This document shows, in pieces, positions 54,063-60,271 of a DNA stretch of 64,000 nt. The notes beneath the pieces were generated by a model that did no database searches, was not told the origin of the DNA, and saw nothing but the letters and a program-made list of their open reading frames with translations. The translations under genes were made by a program, and so were the position numbers. Location: the NCBI RefSeq assembly GCF_900187445.1, contig NZ_FYEB01000013.1, forward strand, positions 1 through 64,000. Reading direction: 5' to 3'. The stretch is from Pseudomonas sp. Irchel s3b2. Lineage in GTDB: Bacteria; Pseudomonadota; Gammaproteobacteria; Pseudomonadales; Pseudomonadaceae. How positions within the stretch are numbered: the first letter of the stretch is position 1; every line of letters starts with the position of its first letter.

Positions 54063-56465
54063 TTATTTTCTTTGATCGATAATTAATGGTGTTTTGCCGC
54101 TGTGTTTGTTTCGGGTGAAGGCTTGTTCGGCGCACAGGGTCACCTCCACAATTAAAAGTGCAGCACTCACCGCACTTGCCACTGCTTCATGGGTCAGCAG
54201 TTTTTCGCGTACCCAGACGACATCCGCATCCGCTCGAATTTGCATTCGTTCGACTCCGCTGGCGGTGTGATCCAGAACAATTTGAATGGGGGCACCCACG
54301 CTGTGCTCCAACGCCGAAGGGGAAATGAATTCCGTGCCAATGCGCACCAGTTTGCCGTGCCGTTTCAGCAGTTCGAATCGTGGCGTTTCCAGTCCGCAAG
54401 GACAGGCCCCGGGTATCCAGCGGCCGGTATCACCGGTGTCATATCGGTGTACGCGCTGACCTTGTCGGGCGCGGGAGGTAAATAGCAGACGGCCGATCTC
54501 ATTGGCCTGCACTGGCACATCCTGTTCGAGCCGAACGATTTCCAGATGCTGGATTTCGCACATCAAGTGAAACACGCCGTCTGCCGTAGCCCGGCAGGCA
54601 TGACCCAGTGGGCCTGCATCCACGGAGCCATAGAGGGCGGAGTGAATCGTCGACACCCCACAGCTTTCCATCAGGCGCCGACTGGCCTCTCCCGGATGCT
54701 CGCCGCCAAGGAATACTTTGCCGATACCGGCATAGGCGCGAAGTCGGGTCTGCTCATTGAGAAACAGGCGATGCAGCGTACTCGGCATGCCGATCAGCAC
54801 GGTGACACGCTGCTCCACAATCAGTCGGGCGATTTCGCTGAAGTCGTCGTCCTGGGGAGCTCCCATGGGCAAATGCGCAACGCCCATCTGTTCAAGGATG
54901 TTCGAAAAACTGAAAAAACCACCGTACAAGTTGCCGCCATAGAACAGGTTCATCACCCGGTCCTGTGACGGATCGAGCCTGGCAGCGAACATGCCATCAG
55001 CCGCGGCGCGCATCTGTCGTTGGAAGTCGCGATAGCTGAAACCGGCCAGGGCCGGGATCCCACTGCTACCGCCGGAGCGGAAATACAACTGTGCTTCGGG
55101 ACCGATCGGCTGGGTCGTGAAGGTGTCTTTGTCCATGATCGGGTCATGGGCTGTGTCGGGGGCGGACGGAACCGGGTCGAGCGTTGCACGGCCTGTCGAT
55201 ACATCCGGGGGCAGACTCACCGAGAGGCGGCGACTCAGACGCGACAGTGCGTAGACGCCATCGTGAGGCTCGCCGGCGTAGCCATCATGAATCAATCGAC
55301 AAGGGGCAACGCGGGTGACGCCGGCATTGACCAGTGTTCGAACAAGCTCGGGTGTCTCTGCCGGAGGGCAAATCAGTGCGCAGCTTTGCAGGACGGTGCG
55401 CCAGGGCAATAGTGTCTCGGTGATCAGGTGCCGCGGCACCGGCTTTAGCAGAGTCGTCCGAAACAGCGGCGACGGCGCGAGCGTCTGATTGTGCTCCCAG
55501 ATGACACGCCATCCGGGGCCGGTCCACACCTGGCCGGTCTGGTTCTTGAAACTCAGATCCAGCCGCGCCATGGCAGTGCGGGTAGTGATTTCCGACGCTT
55601 CCTGATCTGTCGGCACTAACGCCGGCCATTGTGGGGCGCGACGGTTGAGGGCTTCGGCCAGTCGATTACCCAGTTCCTGCATAACAGCCGGATCGTCGCT
55701 GTCCACCAACACCCATTGAGGGCTGGAGCAGGCCTGTTGATCCAGTCGACAGACTTCATCTGCCAACGCATCGAGCGCCGCAGGATTCGCCGTTTCAGGT
55801 GACAGATAGGCGAAGCTGATCTTGTGTCCCCAATCGATCCAGCGACAGCCGGCCGGGATCTGCTGACGGATTGCTTTGAGTGCTGTTTCGCCGCCCCAGG
55901 CGGATACCCCATCGGCCTTGGCGCAGAGTTGCGCAATGCGAGAAGTGTTCACCGGCAGCACCGCTACGAATTCGGCTAGTCTGCCGCTGATGTCGCAGCG
56001 CACAAGGGCGGCGAGCAACTGCGCGGTCAAACCCTGATCGCTGGAGCTGGGGCGAAGCCAGTTGATGTTGCCGGCCAACAGGCTTTCGAGTACCGCGCAG
56101 AACGCCAGCATCGGTGCGTTGCCCGGAGTGATATGCACCACCAGCCCCAACGGATGCCAGCTTTCGAAGCACGGCTGCCGGTAGTCGATACGCCGCAGCG
56201 AACGCGGTTGCAGGCCCAGTTCCCGATCAAGCTTGGTGCTCAGGTTGCTCTGCTGGCAAAAATCGATCAGTCCCTGATATTGATCGTCGTCGAGGGGCAG
56301 ATCCAGACTACGAGCTTGCAACTGCGTGGCAAAGCGAGCGGCGGACTCGATGACGGTGTCGCTATCGATCGGCGCAGCCAGCAGGCGGGGCAATTGTTTT
56401 TGAAGGAGGTCGAGTGCGCTTTCAGGGGGGATGTCGTCACGCAATTGGCCATTAATCAGGTACAT
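54063..56465 (-). CDS. Fusion of LuxC-like acyl-CoA reductase and PaaK-like adenylate-forming domain
   Basis: An 800-residue two-domain protein. Residues about 1-415 match LuxC-type fatty-acyl reductases (aldehyde dehydrogenase superfamily): HITPGNAPMLAFCAVLESLLAGN, GVSAWGGETALKAIR and the catalytic Cys C246 in LDQQACSSPQWVLVD. Residues about 440-800 are a PaaK-like adenylate-forming domain: YFRSGGSSGIPALAGFS (P-loop), MNLFYGGNLYGGFFSFSNIL, LYGSVDAGPLG and a CPCGLETPRFELL segment. The two activities, acid activation and reduction to aldehyde, would be joined in one chain. GGAGG lies eight bases before the ATG, inside the end of the upstream luxE-like gene. Confidence 0.85.
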   Translation of the reverse strand: MYLINGQLRDDIPPESALDLLQKQLPRLLAAPIDSDTVIESAARFATQLQARSLDLPLDDDQYQGLIDFCQQSNLSTKLDRELGLQPRSLRRIDYRQPCFESWHPLGLVVHITPGNAPMLAFCAVLESLLAGNINWLRPSSSDQGLTAQLLAALVRCDISGRLAEFVAVLPVNTSRIAQLCAKADGVSAWGGETALKAIRQQIPAGCRWIDWGHKISFAYLSPETANPAALDALADEVCRLDQQACSSPQWVLVDSDDPAVMQELGNRLAEALNRRAPQWPALVPTDQEASEITTRTAMARLDLSFKNQTGQVWTGPGWRVIWEHNQTLAPSPLFRTTLLKPVPRHLITETLLPWRTVLQSCALICPPAETPELVRTLVNAGVTRVAPCRLIHDGYAGEPHDGVYALSRLSRRLSVSLPPDVSTGRATLDPVPSAPDTAHDPIMDKDTFTTQPIGPEAQLYFRSGGSSGIPALAGFSYRDFQRQMRAAADGMFAARLDPSQDRVMNLFYGGNLYGGFFSFSNILEQMGVAHLPMGAPQDDDFSEIARLIVEQRVTVLIGMPSTLHRLFLNEQTRLRAYAGIGKVFLGGEHPGEASRRLMESCGVSTIHSALYGSVDAGPLGHACRATADGVFHLMCEIQHLEIVRLEQDVPVQANEIGRLLFTSRARQGQRVHRYDTGDTGRWIPGACPCGLETPRFELLKRHGKLVRIGTEFISPSALEHSVGAPIQIVLDHTASGVERMQIRADADVVWVREKLLTHEAVASAVSAALLIVEVTLCAEQAFTRNKHSGKTPLIIDQRK

Positions 56466-56466
56466 A

Positions 56467-57597
56467 TCAAGCGCCTCCGATCAATTCTGAAGCGGCCATG
56501 GCACAGCTGCGACTGGCGCTGGTGCCGGCACGTCCATGCAGCTCGAACCAATCGGTCGCCAGGCCGCATCCGCAACTGGCGCCGGGGTGCAATGTCGCTA
56601 GATCGCCCATGACCACGGCATGGGCGGGGCTGGATGAAATGTAGGGAGAGACGAATTCCAGCAAGCCGCGCTGGCCGTAGGGCTGGACAGTGAAATCGGA
56701 TGGGTTGCGCACGAAAACCTTCGAATAAATCGGTACATGAAAATGATGGTGGGCACACTGGATATAGGGCACGGCATGCTCTACGGCGCCATATCCGTCC
56801 CGACAGCGGGACAGGTCGATGCCCAATTGCCGGTTGATTCGGGCATACAACTGATGGAGGGGGATCTCCTGTGCAGCCTGGGTTTTCCAGCCGCCTCCCA
56901 GAAACACCAATGACTGGGCAGGCAACTGCAAATCGGCCACGCAGGTGTCTTCCATGTGCTGCAGTGCGTGCGAAAGGAACGCCGGAAAACCCAGGATGCG
57001 AACGGGCAGTCCTTCCTCGGCAAACTCCTGCAAGGCTCGAATCACCCCAAAAAGATCGAACTCGTGACCTTTGCCGGTGAGGCGCAAGCCGTAAGCGACA
57101 CGGTTGGCGGGGGCGTAGCTGCAAAGAAACTGATCGGTGTAGGCAGTGCCCAGGGTGATGGCAGCCTCGGGTTCATAGCTCAGGAGCAGGTAATTGCAGG
57201 GGCTGTTTGGAGTATCCCAGCCGTAGTGCCGGAAAATATGGCTCACCATGCCTTGTGCCGCGGCCATGCTGCGCTGGTCGTAGCGCATGCGACTTTTCTG
57301 GCCGCTGGTGCCTGATGAAGTCAACTCCAGCGCGCCTTCACCTGTGGGACCGAACACCAAATGACGTTTGAAGTAATTGGCGAAAATCGGCGGCAGCCTG
57401 GACCAGTCATCCAGTGTCTCTAGGGCATGGACATCAAGATTATTGGCGTTCAGCCAGCGTTCGTAGCCAAGCGTATGGTGACAATGAAACAGGCTGACTT
57501 CACTCATGGCCCGATCGAACAGTCCTTCCGGCACGGAATCCAGGCAATAGGGTTGCGTCAACGCGCAAAGCGCATCGGTATGGGGTAGATGGATCAT
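56467..57597 (-). CDS. LuxE-like acyl-protein synthetase
   Basis: A 376-residue enzyme of the LuxE group (long-chain fatty acid-protein ligase), which in luminous bacteria activates a fatty acid with ATP and hands the acyl group to LuxC. The ATP loop is LELTSSGTSGQKSRMRYD (about 91-106), followed by GFPAFLSHALQHM and DGYGAVEHAVPYIQC. The C-terminal RSCAMAASE places a Cys at about 365, near the position where LuxE is acylated (about Cys364 in V. harveyi). ATG at 57597 preferred over GTG 57600. One base separates it from the LuxC fusion gene. Confidence 0.85.
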   Translation of the reverse strand: MIHLPHTDALCALTQPYCLDSVPEGLFDRAMSEVSLFHCHHTLGYERWLNANNLDVHALETLDDWSRLPPIFANYFKRHLVFGPTGEGALELTSSGTSGQKSRMRYDQRSMAAAQGMVSHIFRHYGWDTPNSPCNYLLLSYEPEAAITLGTAYTDQFLCSYAPANRVAYGLRLTGKGHEFDLFGVIRALQEFAEEGLPVRILGFPAFLSHALQHMEDTCVADLQLPAQSLVFLGGGWKTQAAQEIPLHQLYARINRQLGIDLSRCRDGYGAVEHAVPYIQCAHHHFHVPIYSKVFVRNPSDFTVQPYGQRGLLEFVSPYISSSPAHAVVMGDLATLHPGASCGCGLATDWFELHGRAGTSASRSCAMAASELIGGA

Positions 57598-57618
57598 CAC
57601 AAGACCTATGGTGTGGTG

Positions 57619-58860
57619 TCAGACAGCAAGCGCGATGGGGGAACGTCGCAAAAACAGTCGCAAGGGCAGCAAGCACAAGAGCCCCGCGAGACTGGCCATC
57701 AGGGCAAAGGCTTCAAGGCTGCCACCGGCACCCAACGCAGCGATAATCGAGCCGCCGCCACCCATGACGGCGATGGAAATCATGCCAACCATGGCCGACA
57801 CCAGGCCTTTGCTGTCGTCGCTGGAAAACAGTGCAAGCCGGTACAGTGCGGCATTGCTCATGCCAAGGCCGATGGCATAAACCGACAAGCAACTGACCAG
57901 CAGAACCGTTGAAGCACCGATGAAAGAGATGGTGATCAATGCAACGAGCCCGCCGCAAAATGGCCAGAGCGCGTATCGAATCAGTTGGGTCAGTTCAGTG
58001 TTGGCAATCAGTCGGTTGAGTATCAGGTTACCGAGAATGACTGCCGCAAATACCGGGATTTGCCACAGACCATAGTGCAGAGTAGAAAGCCCCTGGCTCT
58101 GGACCAGCAAGAGTGGCGCGAGCCCGATCCAGGCAATCAACGGCAGACTCATCAGGCCCAAGGCGATGGTGGCGCTCAAGAATGGCGGGTTGCCGAGCAA
58201 AGCCGCGTAGCGGCGTACCGTGCCACCCCATTCAAAGGGCACCGCGGCCAGTCGTTGCCCGTCCTGGCGCAAGGTGCCCACGGTTTCCGGCATGAACCAA
58301 TAAAGCCCCAGCCAGACCATCGCGCCGCCGATACCCAACAATAAAAACAGCTCCCGCCAGGAGAGCCATTCCAGTGCCAGGCTGCCGAGTAATGGACCGA
58401 GCAGCGGGGAGAGCAGCGCAACGTTGCCCAGCAACGCCATGATTTTTACCGCGTCGGCTTCGCAGAAGACTTCTTGCAGGGCTGGATAACTGACGCCGAT
58501 GACAAATCCCAATCCCATGCCCTGAATCAGGCGCAAGCCGTTGAACGCGAGGATGCTTTGTACGTAGAACGCTGTGGCACAGGCTAGAGCGAACCCCGCA
58601 CAACCGATGAGTAACAGTCTGCGGCGACCGAAGTGATCAGACAGCGGACCGATAAGCCATTGCAGAAGAATGCCGCCAATCAAGTAAAGATTGAAGGCAA
58701 AAGGAACGTGGCTCGGACTGGCATCCAGTTGACGAGTTACAGTCAACATGGCGGGCATGATCATGTCGCTGCCCATATAAGTCAGCAGTTCGAAAAGAGT
58801 GATTGCAAGGCAAAAACCAAACAAATGATGGGGACTGATATTGATTAAAGGCTTGAGCAC
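57619..58860 (-). CDS. MFS drug/metabolite exporter (Bcr/CflA/MdfA-like)
   Basis: A 413-residue major-facilitator protein with about 12 membrane helices. Motif A is LIGPLSDHFGRRRLLLIG; motif D1-like TYMGSDMIMPAML lies in helix 1, and GMGLGFVIGVSYPALQEVF in helix 4. First gene of the operon and probably its product exporter (inference from position). Start GTG at 58858-58860 with AGGGA upstream. 21 bases before the luxE-like gene. Confidence 0.88.
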   Translation of the reverse strand: MLKPLINISPHHLFGFCLAITLFELLTYMGSDMIMPAMLTVTRQLDASPSHVPFAFNLYLIGGILLQWLIGPLSDHFGRRRLLLIGCAGFALACATAFYVQSILAFNGLRLIQGMGLGFVIGVSYPALQEVFCEADAVKIMALLGNVALLSPLLGPLLGSLALEWLSWRELFLLLGIGGAMVWLGLYWFMPETVGTLRQDGQRLAAVPFEWGGTVRRYAALLGNPPFLSATIALGLMSLPLIAWIGLAPLLLVQSQGLSTLHYGLWQIPVFAAVILGNLILNRLIANTELTQLIRYALWPFCGGLVALITISFIGASTVLLVSCLSVYAIGLGMSNAALYRLALFSSDDSKGLVSAMVGMISIAVMGGGGSIIAALGAGGSLEAFALMASLAGLLCLLPLRLFLRRSPIALAV

Positions 58861-58912
58861 GGCATCCCTGTGTTACTTGAGGTTTGGGGGCGGTTTTATT
58901 TGTGTTGGGTCG

Positions 58913-58941
58913 AGAATAGACATCGATGGCGAACAGCTCAA
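58913..58941 (-). promoter_or_regulatory. Possible sigma-70 promoter of the lux-like operon
   Basis: On the minus strand TTGAGC (58941-58936) and TATTCT (58918-58913) are separated by 17 bases, near the -35/-10 consensus. They are about 53 bases upstream of the MFS start codon. Confidence 0.4.
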
Positions 58942-59061
58942 ATGCATGATTGAGACTTAAAGCTTCAATGGTTTTCGCTATGTTTCGAGGTGTGGGAGGA
59001 AGTCGGAAAGCGATAATTACGGTGGATTAAACTGACAGACTGATGAGAATAGTTATGTACG

Positions 59062-59091
59062 AAAAATGCCCGCTAGAGAGCGGGCATTTGT
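59062..59091 (-). terminator. Terminator downstream of the small lipoprotein gene
   Basis: AAATGCCCGCT (59064-59074) and AGCGGGCATTT (59079-59089) form a perfect 11-bp stem with an AGAG loop. On the minus strand the stem is followed by a five-T run. Confidence 0.8.
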
Positions 59092-59165
59092 TCAATGGGG
59101 CAGAGAATGATTATTTTCTTACGAGTGAACGGCTGAATAGTCGTTGTTTATGCAGTCATTTTAAA

Positions 59166-59303
59166 TTATCGATGTTGATGATAGCCGGGTCCGCCACGGT
59201 CATAATGGTGGCCGCCATGCCAGCCGCCGTGGGGGAAAACGATGCAGCCACTCAGGGTCAGGAGAGCGAGCAGGGGAATCAGCAGTGTGATTCGACGGAA
59301 CAT
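59166..59303 (-). CDS. Small His-rich lipoprotein
   Basis: A 45-residue protein: signal LLIPLLALLTLSGC with the lipobox Cys at residue 20, then a short tail rich in His and Gly (FPHGGWHGGHHYDRGGPGYH). The mature part is only 26 residues, with seven His. A small envelope lipoprotein, possibly metal-binding. The minus-strand terminator at 59062-59091 fits its 3' end. Function unknown. Confidence 0.75.
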   Translation of the reverse strand: MFRRITLLIPLLALLTLSGCIVFPHGGWHGGHHYDRGGPGYHQHR

Positions 59304-59460
59304 TTCAAAATCCTCATGGTTATCGCCGCAATGAAGTCAAAACTCCTCATCGGCTGTAACATGAGACCCCGTTTGCAGCCCCTCATTCCCGCAGCCTGGT
59401 AGGGGCTTGGCATGCAACCGGATACAAACCGGATACATTTTTTTGGTTCAGGAACCCGCA

Positions 59461-59649
59461 ATGACCCAGTCGCAACGTTTGAAATATTCGATTCTGATTT
59501 CCCTGGTGGTACTGGGGATCATGTTCGGCCTTTCCTGGCTGCAAAATGCCGGGATCATCACAGAGCAGTTGTTCCAGTACATCGCCATTGGCGTAGCGGT
59601 GCTCGTGGTGGTGATCAATGGCGTAATGCGTCGCAAGGTCAAGCCTTGA
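59461..59649 (+). CDS. Small membrane protein
   Basis: A 62-residue protein with two hydrophobic segments (YSILISLVVLGIMFGLSWL and LFQYIAIGVAVLVVVINGVM) and a basic end (RRKVKP). No known family. ATG at 59461 has CAGGAA upstream. Its 3' end overlaps the converging Fur-like gene by 11 bases. Confidence 0.7.
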   Translation: MTQSQRLKYSILISLVVLGIMFGLSWLQNAGIITEQLFQYIAIGVAVLVVVINGVMRRKVKP

Positions 59650-60037
59650 GCGACGTTCTCTGGCCGGATTGCTTGCTATAAAAGACAGCGGCGGCCTGTG
59701 GATGCAGGCTGTAGCTTTTGTCTGGATTGAGGGTGATCACGCCCTCACTGCACAAGCGTTTCAACACTTCACGGACACTGAGAAAGGACAGGGGAATGTC
59801 CAGCTCCAGCAAGTGACTGTGCATGCCACGTACCCCAAGGCTGCGGTCGCTTTCGGCGGCGGTCAGCAAAGCGTCGATGACTTTCAGGCGAATCAGACTG
59901 GTGCGCAGGCCAAAGCTCTTGAGCAGAAACCTGATTCGTTCGTTGCCGTGGCGTTCGGCTTGTTGATTGAAAACGCCAGAGCCCAGAGTAGTGCCCTTCG
60001 GCATATGGCCATCCGTTGGCAGTTGCGTGTTGTACAT
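59639..60037 (-). CDS. Fur-like winged-helix protein lacking the metal-binding domain
   Basis: A 132-residue protein. Residues about 36-102 (IRFLLKSFGLRTSLIRLKVIDALL, then GMHSHLLELD, then SVREVLKRLCSEGVI) follow the Fur DNA-binding pattern (GLR-x-T...RL-V...L; VYRxLxxLxxxG-I). The C-terminal zinc/iron-binding and dimerisation domain of Fur (HHHxH and Cys motifs) is absent. It probably binds DNA, but the sensing mechanism is unclear. AGGAG lies eight bases before the ATG. Fur relatives annotated as Fe2+/Zn2+ uptake regulators in Pseudomonas look similar. Confidence 0.7.
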   Translation of the reverse strand: MYNTQLPTDGHMPKGTTLGSGVFNQQAERHGNERIRFLLKSFGLRTSLIRLKVIDALLTAAESDRSLGVRGMHSHLLELDIPLSFLSVREVLKRLCSEGVITLNPDKSYSLHPQAAAVFYSKQSGQRTSLKA

Positions 60038-60195
60038 GCAAAAAACTCCTTTTCAGAGCCTGATCAGGAAAATGTGATGGGTGCTCTCAATCAATAAGAC
60101 GAACGAGCCAGGTAAATAATGAAGACTGGCATGTAGAAAATTTGTCGTCGTGACGTCAGCGGCCTGTGAGCTGGGCGTGGAGATGCCCTCAAAGG

Positions 60196-60220
60196 CCTAA
60201 ATTTTTGCTGTTTGCTTCGT
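60196..60220 (+). promoter_or_regulatory. PvdS-type iron-starvation promoter motif upstream of pvdQ
   Basis: CCTAAAT at 60196-60202 and CGT at 60218-60220, 15 bases apart, resemble the iron-starvation box of PvdS-dependent genes (CTAAAT, then CGT at about 16 bases). It is immediately upstream of pvdQ and would give a transcript starting near 60227. Confidence 0.55.
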
Positions 60221-60271
60221 TTTAAGGGGAGGCGCATTGCGTGTCATACGTCTTTTCGATCAGGAGCGAGC

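Larger units (their letters stand above)
58861..59165. other. AT-richer intergenic region upstream of the lux-like operon
   Basis: About 300 bases. It holds the operon promoter (below), the terminator of the small lipoprotein gene and otherwise nothing recognisable. Base composition is lower in GC than in flanking genes. Confidence 0.5.

Noticed and set aside
51778..58860. Bioluminescence operon
   Set aside because: LuxC and LuxE relatives are present, but there is no luciferase (luxA, luxB) and no LuxD thioesterase, so light production is not supported.
60113..60148. A TAAAT...CGT pair further upstream of pvdQ
   Set aside because: The spacing is 28 bases, far from the PvdS-type 16; the pair at 60196-60220 fits better.
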